DNA of 64,000 nt from an uncultured Bulleidia sp. (GTDB taxonomy: Bacteria; Bacillota_I; Bacilli_A; Erysipelotrichales; Erysipelotrichaceae), in NCBI GenBank assembly GCA_934725105.1, contig CAKVBD010000003.1:36694-100693 (forward strand), given 5' to 3'. The notes below the pieces were generated by a model that saw only the letters and a program-made list of their open reading frames with translations, had not been told where the DNA came from and made no database searches. This document shows positions 16,455 to 26,007 of this stretch, piece by piece; position 1 is the stretch's first letter, and each line of letters begins with the position of its first letter. The position numbers and the translations under genes were made by a program.

Positions 16455-17411
16455 TCAATCTCCGATTGGAAACAAAATACTTTCATTCTGTTTAGAAAAC
16501 ATGTTTTCTTTGTTTATCGTATAAAAATCAATCATTTTTTCTTTTCTTTCATGAGGAAACTTGATTCTCTGCACCATTAACTGTACTGCATAATATCCCA
16601 TCATAAATGCATCAGGAACAAGCATGGATTGAATAATACCTTCATCTAATGCATTGACGTTCTGATCTGAACCACCAATACCATACAAGGGAATATTGTA
16701 TTTCTTCGCAAAATCAATTCCAGAATCAAGAGAAACACTGTTTAATCCAATCACATAATTTGGAATATCTACAAACTTCAACTGTTCTTCCATTTCTGAA
16801 GAACTGCCACTAACGACCCAGTCAATTTTTGCTCCTGCGTGATCTAAAATATCTTCTAAAGTATTTAGTCGTTTTTTCATATTATATTGATCAACATTAT
16901 TCGCAAGAATACCTACACGCTTAAATCGTAAATCTCTTCCCACCTGATCAAATAGTTGAGAAGTTAATGTTGTCGCAATCAATTCATCATCTAATGTTAC
17001 TGTATCTACTTTTTTCAGATCAATGTCATACATTGCACAGTTTGTATTCAACAAAAGAAGGTTTGTTTTAGAAACAATATCATCCACAACTTTTTCTGTA
17101 TCATTGGAAGCAATAAATTCAACGATCAATCCATCTGCTCCGTTTCTAATTTCTTTATCAATCATATTTTTCTGATCTGCCAATGTTTCCATACCTGTCG
17201 TATTCACAATATTTACGATGACATTTTCATTATCCATTGCTTCTCTAACGCCAGATTCAAAGCGATTCCACATATTATTGGAAGAATTTGGAACAATGAC
17301 TGATATTTCATATATATTTTCAACCGTTGGAGAGCTCAAAGCAAATATCGTTGACATAATTACGATAGAAAGAATGAGAACTGTAATAATGAATGGTTTA
17401 TTTTTCTTCAT
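16455..17411 (-). CDS. Membrane-anchored sugar-binding-like protein (sensory)
   Basis: 318-residue Peripla_BP_4-type binding protein. The N-terminal hydrophobic segment (IITVLILSIVIMSTIFAL) lacks a lipobox Cys and an obvious cleavage site, so it may stay tethered by an uncleaved helix. Binding-fold segments: ISVIVPNSSNNMWNRF, ADGLIVEFIASND, RVGILANNVDQYN, NYVIGLNSVSLDSG, YGIGGSDQN. GGAG is 8 nt before ATG 17409-17411. It sits directly behind the sensor kinase and overlaps its end region, and fits an auxiliary receptor that presents sugar state to the kinase. Confidence 0.82.
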   Translation of the reverse strand: MKKNKPFIITVLILSIVIMSTIFALSSPTVENIYEISVIVPNSSNNMWNRFESGVREAMDNENVIVNIVNTTGMETLADQKNMIDKEIRNGADGLIVEFIASNDTEKVVDDIVSKTNLLLLNTNCAMYDIDLKKVDTVTLDDELIATTLTSQLFDQVGRDLRFKRVGILANNVDQYNMKKRLNTLEDILDHAGAKIDWVVSGSSSEMEEQLKFVDIPNYVIGLNSVSLDSGIDFAKKYNIPLYGIGGSDQNVNALDEGIIQSMLVPDAFMMGYYAVQLMVQRIKFPHERKEKMIDFYTINKENMFSKQNESILFPIGD

Positions 17412-17416
17412 TGATA

Positions 17417-19255
17417 TCACTCCTTCTCAAAATATGTTCCTTCTTCTAGAGCTTTCTGGTTTTCTTCTGTATAAGGAACTGCTGGAATATGAATCGTCAC
17501 ACATGTTCCTTCATCTAATTCAGAAGCAATGGATATACCATACTGCTCGCCAAATCTAAGCTGAATTCTCTTATGAACATTAATCAAGCCAACTCCAGAA
17601 CCATGTGCTTTTTTATGTTCTGTATCTGAAAGAATTGTCTTCAGATAGTCTTCAGGAATACCAAATCCGTTATCACTGACTGTGATATAGATATCATCAT
17701 TTTCCTTCCAGCCTTTGACATGGATTTCTCCATCTTCATCCATATTTTTCACACCATAATAGATTGCATTTTCCAGGATTGGCTGAACGATCAGTTTCAC
17801 TGTGCAATACTTTTCAATTTCTTCAGGAATATCAAAGTCATATATAAAGTGATTTTTAAATCGAACTGCCTGAATATTCATGTAGTTCTTGCCGTGTTTG
17901 ATTTCATCCGCAATCGTAATGATTGTTTTTCCTTTAGATAAAGATAGACGGAACAATGAAGCAAGTTCTGTAATCATAAACACCGCATCTTTCTGCTTTC
18001 CACCCTCTTCAATCATCCATACAATGGAATCCAATGTGTTATATAAGAAATGAGGATTGATCTGTGCCTGCAAGGCATCCAGTTCACTCTTTCTCTTTTC
18101 TTCTTGTTCTTTTACAATATCATGCACAAGTCTTTCATTACTTTGTTCATAAAAGCGAATCACTTCTCCAAGATGTTTTACTTCAGATGTCGCACCAGGA
18201 AGAATTTCCAGTCCCTTTTTGCTTCCTTGTGATAAGCCAGAAATAGATTCTGCAAGTACATACAAAGGTCTAGAAACAAATCGAGAAATAAAACGGTTAA
18301 TAAACATTAAAATCAAGAATGTGACTGCCACAAGCAAGATAACAATGTAGCGCATACGATTTGCATAGATAGATGGATTTGCGCTAGAAACAGCCACCAG
18401 TTTCCAACCTGTATATCCCACTGTATCCACTACGACATTTCTATTTTCACCTTCAAAGTCTTCATTATGCAAACCATCTTTGTACAACGCTGCTTTCATA
18501 TTGTTTTCTTTATAGTCACCAGAATTGATCAGCATTTGTTTTGGGTGGTAAATCACTGCACCAGAACCATCAATTAAATATGTATAGAAATTTGTATTGT
18601 CAGTATTCACGGAATTCAGAATTTGTTCAATATAGGAATAATTCATATCTACAAGCAGAACACCTTCACTCATTTTTCCATGATTATTCAAACTGACAGA
18701 TCTGCTTAAGGAAATCACCCAGTTATATCGAATCGAAGAATCTTCAAATAAATTTTGCACATGTGGAAGAGAAAAATGCAGATTTTCTACTTCATCCACT
18801 GCATTTAGAAACCATTGTTGTGTTTTCACATCAACATCATCTTTTAAATCTGCATTTGGAGACGCTGCAATCAATTCACCATCTTCAGAAAACAACGCAA
18901 AAGAGATGAGTTTATCTTTGTTTGCTTCATATAACATATTCATTTCTGTTTCGCATGTTGCATTAGAAATGTCGATTTCTTTAATCGAATTGTAATATAA
19001 AGTATCAGATAATTGTCTCATCTGCTGCAGATAATCTTCAAGATTTGTTGTTGTTTGTGATGTAACCTGCTTTGTTGATTGAATAATCGTTTGTGCACTT
19101 TGAATCGAAAAGAATTTGTAGAAAATAAGTCCAAGAACAAAGACAATCACTGCAGAAACAACAGTAAAGCTAATCAGCATCAAGCCTTGAATACTGATTG
19201 ATTTAAAGTTCCATGAATCAATGAATTGATCTTTGATTGTCTTATGTTCACTCAT
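17417..19255 (-). CDS. Sensor histidine kinase, YesM/LytS-type
   Basis: 612 residues. One membrane helix (about 22-48), an extracellular Cache-like sensor domain (about 50-290), a second helix (about 294-315), a HAMP region, then a His_kinase domain with phospho-acceptor His402 in QINPHFLYNTLDSIVWM. The HATPase_c domain has LENAIYYGVKN (N box), DNGFGIPE (G1) and GSGVGLINVHKRI (G2). It overlaps the response regulator gene by 4 nt. Two binding proteins follow. The ligand is probably a hexose, judged by the adjacent mgl genes. Confidence 0.95.
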   Translation of the reverse strand: MSEHKTIKDQFIDSWNFKSISIQGLMLISFTVVSAVIVFVLGLIFYKFFSIQSAQTIIQSTKQVTSQTTTNLEDYLQQMRQLSDTLYYNSIKEIDISNATCETEMNMLYEANKDKLISFALFSEDGELIAASPNADLKDDVDVKTQQWFLNAVDEVENLHFSLPHVQNLFEDSSIRYNWVISLSRSVSLNNHGKMSEGVLLVDMNYSYIEQILNSVNTDNTNFYTYLIDGSGAVIYHPKQMLINSGDYKENNMKAALYKDGLHNEDFEGENRNVVVDTVGYTGWKLVAVSSANPSIYANRMRYIVILLVAVTFLILMFINRFISRFVSRPLYVLAESISGLSQGSKKGLEILPGATSEVKHLGEVIRFYEQSNERLVHDIVKEQEEKRKSELDALQAQINPHFLYNTLDSIVWMIEEGGKQKDAVFMITELASLFRLSLSKGKTIITIADEIKHGKNYMNIQAVRFKNHFIYDFDIPEEIEKYCTVKLIVQPILENAIYYGVKNMDEDGEIHVKGWKENDDIYITVSDNGFGIPEDYLKTILSDTEHKKAHGSGVGLINVHKRIQLRFGEQYGISIASELDEGTCVTIHIPAVPYTEENQKALEEGTYFEKE

Positions 19256-20865
19256 ACTTCTTCCTGAATTTTCATTCGATATTTATTTGGAGAAACACCA
19301 TATGCTTTTTTAAATACATAGGAAAAATAGTTTGGATCAGTATATCCAACATCACGTGCAATCACATATGTTTTTTCATCTTTTTCTAAAAGCAGTTCAA
19401 CTGCTTTTTTCAAACGAATATCTGTCAAATAGCTTGTAAAGGATTTTCCGATTTCCTTCTTAAATACAGTAGAAAAATACGCATATGATACATTCAGATA
19501 TGCACAGATACTTTCAACTGTCAGATCTGGATCATTATATTTTTCATTTGCATAATCGATTGCTTTTACAATAAAGTTTTTCGTCGTATTGGATCGTTTC
19601 TCATTGATCATACTTTGCATCTTAAAGCAGTGATCTTTCATCCATTCATTCAAATCTTTCAGCTCTAATTTTTCGACCTGAAGAATAATTTCATGATAGC
19701 TTGTAAATAATTCTGAAATTTCAAGTTTATTTGCTAATGCAAAGCTATACAGTTCACTAACAAGCTGCATGACAAAAAAACGGAATTCAGGCACTTTTGT
19801 CAAGCTTGCCGTAGATTTATCCAGATATTGATCAATGGCATGGGATAATCCTTCTTGATTATTCACTCGCATTTTCTTAAATACTTCATCCAGTGAATCT
19901 GTTTCAAGAAATATAGGCTGTGCGTCTTGATCTGGTTCAATTTCATTGATATTGATTGCTTTCATAGTTCCATATAACGTACGATAGCTGACTGCTAAGC
20001 GTGCACCATTATAACTGTCTGAAATATCAATTAATTGTGAACAGATTCTACCAATACCAATTGTTACAGTCGCATCGACAACACTCTTTGCTAGACGCGT
20101 AAACTTATCACAGTCATCCGTCAATTTCGTAATTTCATTTTCTGAAGCATCTAATTGTGCAATCATGACTGTGTTTCCTTGATACGTAAACAATTTACCT
20201 TTCCATTGTTCACACAGCTTTTCTTCTGCCAATTTCTTTACAGACAGGCTGACATATAAAGGGTTGATTTTTTCTTTCAATGTATGTGTAGAAACATGCA
20301 AGATCACAGCACAATAATATGGACTGTTTAAATCAATAGAATAGATTTCTTTAAAATGATCTAACTGATCTTTTGCAAATTTGTTTTCCATTAAGGAAGC
20401 ATAAAACGATTCCTGTAAGATTGGCAAGGAATCATTATAATATGATTCAAGTTTTGAAATATTCTGTCGTTCATCATATTCTTTATCTAAGGCGTTGCGA
20501 ATGTTTGTAAATACAGTCTTTAACTTATCTGCATCAATTGGCTTCAGAATATATTCTTCAGCCTGAATATGTACTGCTTCTTGCGCATATTCAAACTCAT
20601 CATAGCCAGAAAAAATGATAATTCGAATATTTGGATACTCTTCCTTCAGTTTGTGAGATAACTGCAGTCCATTCATATATGGCATTGTAATATCTGTCAT
20701 AACAACTTCAGGATGGATTTTTTCCGCCACTTCTAATGCATCTAATGCATTTTTACAAATGACAGGTTTTTCAAATCCTAATTCTTCCCACTGCATCTTG
20801 TGTGCAATTCTTTCCGCAACGTCAATTTCATCATCGACAAGAATAACCTTATATTTATCTCTCAT
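19252..20865 (-). CDS. Response regulator, YesN-type with AraC DNA-binding domain
   Basis: 537 residues. N-terminal receiver with acidic pocket DDE (11-13), phospho-acceptor Asp58 in VVMTDITMPYMNG and conserved Lys in YILKPID. A long middle region of about 270 residues follows. The C-terminal AraC pair of helix-turn-helix motifs includes SYAYFSTVFKKEIGKSFTSYL and VIARDVGYTDPNYFSYVFKK. It starts 5 nt after the small membrane gene and overlaps the kinase gene. Its target is plausibly the neighbouring mglBAC operon; this is inference. Confidence 0.95.
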   Translation of the reverse strand: MRDKYKVILVDDEIDVAERIAHKMQWEELGFEKPVICKNALDALEVAEKIHPEVVMTDITMPYMNGLQLSHKLKEEYPNIRIIIFSGYDEFEYAQEAVHIQAEEYILKPIDADKLKTVFTNIRNALDKEYDERQNISKLESYYNDSLPILQESFYASLMENKFAKDQLDHFKEIYSIDLNSPYYCAVILHVSTHTLKEKINPLYVSLSVKKLAEEKLCEQWKGKLFTYQGNTVMIAQLDASENEITKLTDDCDKFTRLAKSVVDATVTIGIGRICSQLIDISDSYNGARLAVSYRTLYGTMKAININEIEPDQDAQPIFLETDSLDEVFKKMRVNNQEGLSHAIDQYLDKSTASLTKVPEFRFFVMQLVSELYSFALANKLEISELFTSYHEIILQVEKLELKDLNEWMKDHCFKMQSMINEKRSNTTKNFIVKAIDYANEKYNDPDLTVESICAYLNVSYAYFSTVFKKEIGKSFTSYLTDIRLKKAVELLLEKDEKTYVIARDVGYTDPNYFSYVFKKAYGVSPNKYRMKIQEEV

Positions 20866-20870
20866 AATCG

Positions 20871-21188
20871 CTATCTTTCATACACATCATGTGTTTTCTT
20901 CCATGCATACACAAATCCAGCAAATACGACAATGGAACCAATTAAAGAACCAAGTGGTGAAAATAAACGAATAACAGTAATACATCCCATAGAAATGCCA
21001 GTAAACAGCATGATCATTCCAGCATCATGTGCATATGGTTTTCTTTTTTTCTTTTCAATTGCCTTACTGCCTTTTGGACGGATCATCTCTAATCGTTCAT
21101 TCTTCAATAGTTGAAATGCATAATATAATGGTAAAAATGTTAAAAGTAATGTTACCCAAGATTCATTAATAAATTCTGTAAAACTCAT
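20871..21188 (-). CDS. Small membrane protein of the sugar-sensing operon
   Basis: 105 residues with three hydrophobic segments (about 10-28, 56-73, 78-97) and a basic cytoplasmic loop RPKGSKAIEKKKRKPYAHD. It begins the five-gene sensing operon and lies 22 nt... from no other gene upstream within 90 nt; the response regulator starts 5 nt after its stop. No family recognised. Conservation of the link to YesMN would be needed to assign a role. Confidence 0.7.
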   Translation of the reverse strand: MSFTEFINESWVTLLLTFLPLYYAFQLLKNERLEMIRPKGSKAIEKKKRKPYAHDAGMIMLFTGISMGCITVIRLFSPLGSLIGSIVVFAGFVYAWKKTHDVYER

Positions 21189-21237
21189 ATGACAACCTTT
21201 CTTTGTTTACTATTATCTCACTTCTGTTAAATAAAAC

Positions 21238-21260
21238 AAAGCGTTCCGAAGAACGCTTTG
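21238..21260 (-). terminator. Terminator of the mglBAC operon
   Basis: Minus-strand hairpin AAAGCGTTC/GAACGCTTT capped by a TTCG tetraloop, followed by GTTTTATTT. Confidence 0.88.
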
Positions 21261-21281
21261 TTAATAGGATTTCCCTGAAAA

Positions 21282-22265
21282 TTATTTTTTCTGAACGTAC
21301 TTACGAATATCAAGTGTAATAGCGATCAAGATAACGATACCAATAGCGATATACTGTGCGTTCTGGTCAACACCTAAGTACTGTAATGCAGCCTTCAATA
21401 ATTCAAGAACGGCAACACCAATCAGTGCAGATGATACTTTACCACGGCCACCAGTAACAGATACACCACCAAGAGCACAAGCAGCAATACCTTCCATTTC
21501 ATAGGATAGACCTGTATTTACAGAAGAACCACCAGCTTTTGCACCAAGCATGAATCCTGCAAGTGCGAAGTAAGCAGAAGCCTTAGCATAGATGATAACA
21601 AGTGTCTTGTTTACTGGAACACCAGCAACTTCAGCAGCCTGTGCGTTTCCACCAATTGCATACATATATTTTCCATGACGTGTCATGTTGAAGATGAACC
21701 ATGTAATTGCCATTACGATAAGTGCAATCCAGATCAGGTAAGATATACCTAAGAATTTACCCGTTGAGAATGTTGTATATGCTCTAGTAAATCCACCTAA
21801 TGGAGTAGCACCTGTATAAATCAAACCAAGACCATAGATAATATCCATCATACCTAATGTAGCGATAAATGGTGGAACATGCAAGTAAGCAACGAATGCA
21901 CCAGTAATTGCACCAAACATTCCACAAATGACCATGACGATCAAGATAACTAAGAATGGATTCAATGGTTCCACACCTGGGAAGAATTTCTGAGAATAAT
22001 CAAGATTCTGTAACAATGTACCAGAGATACATGCAGCAAAACCAACCATACGACCACCGGAGAGGTCACAGCCACCAGTGATAACGCATCCTGCGATACC
22101 TAATGCAATAACAAGTCTATAGGACATGTTTGCCGCAATATTCAGGAAGTTTTTCACTGTAAAGAAGTTATTACTTGTAAAACCTGTATAGAGGACAAGA
22201 ATGATCATGACAACAATAACGCCATTATTGATCAAAAAGTCCTTTAAATTAAAATCCTTTTTCAT
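21282..22265 (-). CDS. mglC: Galactose/methylgalactoside ABC transporter permease
   Basis: Membrane subunit of the Mgl importer, BPD_transp_2 (ribose/galactose) family, 327 residues with about 9-10 helices. Characteristic segments are LAGFMLGAKAGGSSVNTGLSYEMEGIAACALGG and SVTGGRGKVSSALIGVAVLELL. AAAGGGGAAAGGAAA precedes the ATG. It follows mglA by 15 nt and ends the mglBAC operon. The Mgl assignment over other sugar permeases rests on similarity of the whole operon. Confidence 0.93.
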   Translation of the reverse strand: MKKDFNLKDFLINNGVIVVMIILVLYTGFTSNNFFTVKNFLNIAANMSYRLVIALGIAGCVITGGCDLSGGRMVGFAACISGTLLQNLDYSQKFFPGVEPLNPFLVILIVMVICGMFGAITGAFVAYLHVPPFIATLGMMDIIYGLGLIYTGATPLGGFTRAYTTFSTGKFLGISYLIWIALIVMAITWFIFNMTRHGKYMYAIGGNAQAAEVAGVPVNKTLVIIYAKASAYFALAGFMLGAKAGGSSVNTGLSYEMEGIAACALGGVSVTGGRGKVSSALIGVAVLELLKAALQYLGVDQNAQYIAIGIVILIAITLDIRKYVQKK

Positions 22266-22280
22266 TTTCCTTTCCCCTTT

Positions 22281-23789
22281 TTAATACTGAGCAGCATAAC
22301 TCATGATCTTTTCCTGTGTCATGTCGTTACGATCAGTAATTTCACCTGTGAGTTTTCCTTCACTCATAACGTAGATTCTATCAGACATACCAATCAGTTC
22401 TGGCATTTCAGATGAGATCATGATAATTGCTTTACCTTGCTGTGCAAGATTTTCCATGATTTCATAGATTTCATGCTTTGCACCAATATCGATACCTCTT
22501 GTAGGTTCATCCATGATGAGAATATCAGGGTCATTTGCTAACCATCTAGCAACAATTACTTTCTGCTGGTTACCACCAGAAAGTGTAGAAATATGTGTCT
22601 GCATGCTAGGTGTTTTGATACTTAACTGTTGAATAGAATCATCAACGATCTTATTGATTGTTGGATGATCTAAGACAAATCCAGCTTTCAAGTGTTTGTT
22701 GTAAATTGTGATACCAACGTTATCTTTGATGGAAAGACATCCAACAATACCTGTGCCACGTCTATCTTCTGTAATCATACCTAAGCCTGCCTTCATAGCA
22801 TCTTTAGGCTGTTTGATTGTTACTTGCTGACCATTGACTTTGATTGTGCCGCTAGAAAGGTTTCTAATACCGAAAATACCTTCCATTAATTCAGTACGCT
22901 GCGCGCCAACAAGTCCACCGAATCCAACAATTTCACCCTTTTTCACATGGAATGAAACATGCTGGAAGCTTCTAGAATGAATAGAACAGATATCTTCACA
23001 ATCAAGAATGACATCGCCAATTTCATGATGATGTTCTGGATAGATCTGTGTCATTTCACGACCTACCATCTTTGTAATGATTTCGTCGATAGATAATTCT
23101 TTTGCTGGCCATGTTCCAATATACTGACCATCACGCATGATTTGAACATCATCCGCAATGCGCTTGATTTCATCCATCTTGTGTGAGATATAGATCATAG
23201 CTACGCCTTCATCTCTTAACTGATTCATGATCTTGAATAAGAATTCAACTTCTTTATCAGATAAGGAAGATGTCGGTTCATCAAAGATAATTACTTTTGC
23301 GTTATGAGATACAGCTTTCGCAATTTCTACACACTGCATCTGTCCAATTGATAATGTACCTAATAATGCTGTTGGATCAAAATCCAATCCTAATTGAGCC
23401 AACCATCTCTTTGTCTCTTCATTCATTGTCTTGTGATCAATGACCTGAAGTGGTCCATATTTGTGTACCGGGAAACGTCCAAGATACATATTCTCTGCAA
23501 TAGACCTTGCAGGTACAGGCTGCAATTCCTGATGTACCATTGCAATACCTTTATCCATTGCATCATCAGGATCTTTGATTTCTACTTTTTCTCCATCGAT
23601 GTAAATTTCACCAGCATCCATATGATAGATACCGAATAAGCATTTCATCAATGTTGATTTACCTGCACCATTTTCACCCATTAATGCGAGTACTGATCCA
23701 GGTCGTAGAGACAGCTGTACGTTATCAAGTGCCTTAACGCCAGGGAACGACTTGGATACGCCCTTGAGTTCAAGTTTGTATTCCGCCAT
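22281..23789 (-). CDS. mglA: Galactose/methylgalactoside ABC transporter ATP-binding protein
   Basis: Tandem ATPase of the Mgl/Rbs class, 502 residues. First half: Walker A GENGAGKST (about 38-46), signature LSIGQMQCVEIAKA, Walker B VIIFDEPTSSLSD. Second half: a Walker A replaced by GGLVGAQRTEL, signature LSGGNQQKVIVARWLA, Walker B ILIMDEPTRGIDIG. One degenerate site is normal for this class. Separated from mglB by a 131-nt gap holding a strong stem-loop. Confidence 0.96.
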   Translation of the reverse strand: MAEYKLELKGVSKSFPGVKALDNVQLSLRPGSVLALMGENGAGKSTLMKCLFGIYHMDAGEIYIDGEKVEIKDPDDAMDKGIAMVHQELQPVPARSIAENMYLGRFPVHKYGPLQVIDHKTMNEETKRWLAQLGLDFDPTALLGTLSIGQMQCVEIAKAVSHNAKVIIFDEPTSSLSDKEVEFLFKIMNQLRDEGVAMIYISHKMDEIKRIADDVQIMRDGQYIGTWPAKELSIDEIITKMVGREMTQIYPEHHHEIGDVILDCEDICSIHSRSFQHVSFHVKKGEIVGFGGLVGAQRTELMEGIFGIRNLSSGTIKVNGQQVTIKQPKDAMKAGLGMITEDRRGTGIVGCLSIKDNVGITIYNKHLKAGFVLDHPTINKIVDDSIQQLSIKTPSMQTHISTLSGGNQQKVIVARWLANDPDILIMDEPTRGIDIGAKHEIYEIMENLAQQGKAIIMISSEMPELIGMSDRIYVMSEGKLTGEITDRNDMTQEKIMSYAAQY

Positions 23790-23860
23790 TTTATCCTCCG
23801 TAATTTTTCACTTTACTCCGTGAATTTATAGAATTTTTTAAATCAGATTTTAAATAAGAT

Positions 23861-23896
23861 ATGAGTGTGGGCACCGCTATGAGCACCCACACTCAT
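23861..23896 (-). promoter_or_regulatory. Intercistronic stem-loop between mglB and mglA
   Basis: Perfect 11-bp stem ATGAGTGTGGG/CCCACACTCAT (23861-23871, 23886-23896). The following minus-strand bases (ATCTTATTT) make a poor U-tract, so it may be a partial terminator or an mRNA-stabilising structure that keeps binding-protein output above that of the membrane subunits. Confidence 0.65.
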
Positions 23897-23920
23897 GAGA
23901 ATCAATGCTTAAGTTTTAAA

Positions 23921-24961
23921 TTATAAGCCTAAAGATTTCTTGATGTCAGCGATGTTGTCCTTTGTTACCTTAACATAGTCCTTAACATACTTGTATTCAA
24001 CATCCTTACCATCGAGGTAGTCCATAGCAGCATCAGCAGCACCATGAGACTGAGCGATGTGGTCGTTTAATACTGTACCTGTCATTTCACCAGCTTCAAC
24101 CTTGTCTAAAGCATCAGCTAATGCGTCAACACCAACTAAGTAGATATCCTTACCAACTGTCTTACCAGCAGCCTTGATAGCTTCAAGAGCACCTAATGCC
24201 ATAGCATCGTTGTTGCAGAATACAACTTCTGCTTCTGGATACTTAGATAGAGCGTTCTGAACCTTTTCCTGAGCCTGTGCCTGGTCCCAGTTAGCAACTT
24301 CGTCATCGAGTTCCTTAACCTTTGTTCCAGCATCTGTTAGAGCCTTAACAGAATATTCTGTTCTGTACTGAGCATCTACGTTTTCAGGGTCACCTTCGAT
24401 CATGATGTAAGAAACAACACCATCACCATTGATATCGCCCTTTGTTTCTGTTTCAAGAATGAGTTCGCCCTGGTATGTACCGGACTGTCTAGCGTCAGCA
24501 CCTACATATGTAACCTTGAGGCCTTCATCCTTCCATCTCTTCTGTTCTTCTTCATCTGGTTCACGGTTGATGTAAACAAGTGGGATATCAGCAGAAGTTA
24601 CCTTATCAGTAATTGTTGGAGCTGAAGATGAGTTAACTGGGTTAACGATCATAACATCTACACCCTGTGTAATGAAGTTATCGATCTGAGCTGTCTGAGT
24701 AGCCTGGTCGTTAGCACCATCTGTGATTGTGATGTTGTTCTTGTCGAATCCCTTACTTACTAAGTAGTCTTCGAGTTCAGTTCTGAATAATGTCATGAAG
24801 TTATCATTGAACTGATAAATTGCGATACCGACTTTCTTGTCAGCATAAGCGCCACCTGTAGTAGTAGCGGATCCACCTGTAGAAGCAGCTGGTTTGCTAG
24901 AGCAAGCACCTAAACCTAATGCCATTGTTCCAGCGAGTAAAACTTTTGAAAACTTGTTCAT
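23921..24961 (-). CDS. mglB: Galactose/glucose-binding lipoprotein MglB
   Basis: Substrate-binding lipoprotein of the Mgl importer, 346 residues. The lipobox is LGACSSK (Cys21 from the chosen ATG). The fold is Peripla_BP_4: KVGIAIYQFNDNFMTLFR, VDVMIVNPVNSSSAP, IPLVYINREPDEEEQ, VVFCNNDAMALGALEAI, IYLVGVDALADAL. DINGDGVVSYIMIEGD resembles the calcium-binding loop of MglB proteins. AGGAGG lies 12 nt upstream of the ATG at 24959-24961, rather long spacing. First gene of mglBAC, under a promoter overlapped by a cre site. Confidence 0.95.
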   Translation of the reverse strand: MNKFSKVLLAGTMALGLGACSSKPAASTGGSATTTGGAYADKKVGIAIYQFNDNFMTLFRTELEDYLVSKGFDKNNITITDGANDQATQTAQIDNFITQGVDVMIVNPVNSSSAPTITDKVTSADIPLVYINREPDEEEQKRWKDEGLKVTYVGADARQSGTYQGELILETETKGDINGDGVVSYIMIEGDPENVDAQYRTEYSVKALTDAGTKVKELDDEVANWDQAQAQEKVQNALSKYPEAEVVFCNNDAMALGALEAIKAAGKTVGKDIYLVGVDALADALDKVEAGEMTGTVLNDHIAQSHGAADAAMDYLDGKDVEYKYVKDYVKVTKDNIADIKKSLGL

Positions 24962-25017
24962 GGAATAATATTCCCTCCTATTAACTTGTGTGAGGTGTTT
25001 TCTGTTCCTCACTTGAT

Positions 25018-25046
25018 ACTAGTATTTTAGGAAAACGCTTACAACA
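25018..25046 (-). promoter_or_regulatory. mglB promoter
   Basis: Minus-strand -35 TTGTAA, 17-bp spacer and -10 TAGTAT. The cre site overlaps the -35 and spacer, the arrangement expected for CcpA repression. Position approximate to a few bases. Confidence 0.55.
25030..25043 (-). promoter_or_regulatory. cre site (CcpA operator) of mglBAC
   Basis: Minus-strand TGTAAGCGTTTTCC fits the consensus TGNAARCGNWWWCA at 13 of 14 positions. It overlaps the mglB promoter, implying carbon catabolite repression. Confidence 0.75.
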
Positions 25047-25170
25047 TTTAAATAGAAATTTTTTTGATGGTTCTATAAATTTTTTATGTGAAAATCATGT
25101 GAAAGATTTCTCAATTTTATGTTTGCTTTGTCATGTTATACTTAAAATGAAAGTTAGAAAGGAAAGAAAC

Positions 25171-26007
25171 ATGGATATCCAATTTCGTGGAAATACGCTT
25201 TCTGGTGATCCTGCAAAGCATATTTCATACGCTGTTTTTATTGATCAGCAAAACAAAACATTATATGTTGGCTGTACAAAATATACATATGTCAAAAAAG
25301 GAATGTATCCAAACGACACCATTACATTTATAGGTGCAACAAATCCAGACACTTCTTCATTCATCAATCCAACACATTTAAAGAATTATTCCTTCTCTCA
25401 TTTTATGTTTACTGATTCCAGAACAAAATTCCGTACAAATGAAGTCTATGCAAAAAGTCGAGGCATGACATATGAAATCCCAGTTACATTACAACGCAAA
25501 CTTCCTGCATCCAGTGAAGCAATCCATCATTATCAGAATGCTTTACAATGTTATGAAAAAGCAAATGCCATCTATCAAAAAGATTTTGATGATACATCTT
25601 TTGCCACAAATATGAGAAGTACAGTAGATCAGCTCACAAAATCACTAGTTGAATATTATCAAATCAATGAAAACTATCAAATCTTTATCAATACTCAAAA
25701 GATTCCATCCGATACTTTATACAACCGCATTTCATTTCTACATGCACAAAACTACATCACTTCTTCTCAGCGCTCCCTCTTTCATGACATCCGCTTAAAC
25801 TGCAACAATGCTTCCCATGGAGAAAGCGTGCATATTTCTAAAACAATCGCAAAAACATGGCTGGAAAGAATGGATCAAATACTACAAAGCTACCGAAGAG
25901 ATTTCACAAAGCAAGAAAAAACGATCAACACAAAGAATGTATTCTTGTTTCTTCTATTCGCGCTGCTTCTTTTTGCACTCACTGTATATCTCATCATGCA
26001 TCTATAG
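25171..26007 (+). CDS. C-terminally anchored protein with DUF4145/HEPN-like helical region
   Basis: 278 residues from the ATG at 25171 (AAAGGAAAG upstream; the frame opens earlier at 25099). The N-terminal third is beta-like (MDIQFRGNTLSGDPAKH). Residues about 130-250 are helical, and LFHDIRLNCNNASHGESVHI resembles the LRxxGNxAxH pattern of DUF4145-type (HEPN-like) domains. A single hydrophobic tail (FLFLLFALLLFALTVYLIMH) would anchor it to the membrane. No catalytic HEPN motif RxxxxH is obvious. Function unknown. Confidence 0.65.
   Translation: MDIQFRGNTLSGDPAKHISYAVFIDQQNKTLYVGCTKYTYVKKGMYPNDTITFIGATNPDTSSFINPTHLKNYSFSHFMFTDSRTKFRTNEVYAKSRGMTYEIPVTLQRKLPASSEAIHHYQNALQCYEKANAIYQKDFDDTSFATNMRSTVDQLTKSLVEYYQINENYQIFINTQKIPSDTLYNRISFLHAQNYITSSQRSLFHDIRLNCNNASHGESVHISKTIAKTWLERMDQILQSYRRDFTKQEKTINTKNVFLFLLFALLLFALTVYLIMHL

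Noticed and set aside
23921..24961. T-box or riboswitch in the leaders of mglB, purC or the NSS gene
   Set aside because: Leaders are short and lack T-box, purine or lysine aptamer hallmarks.
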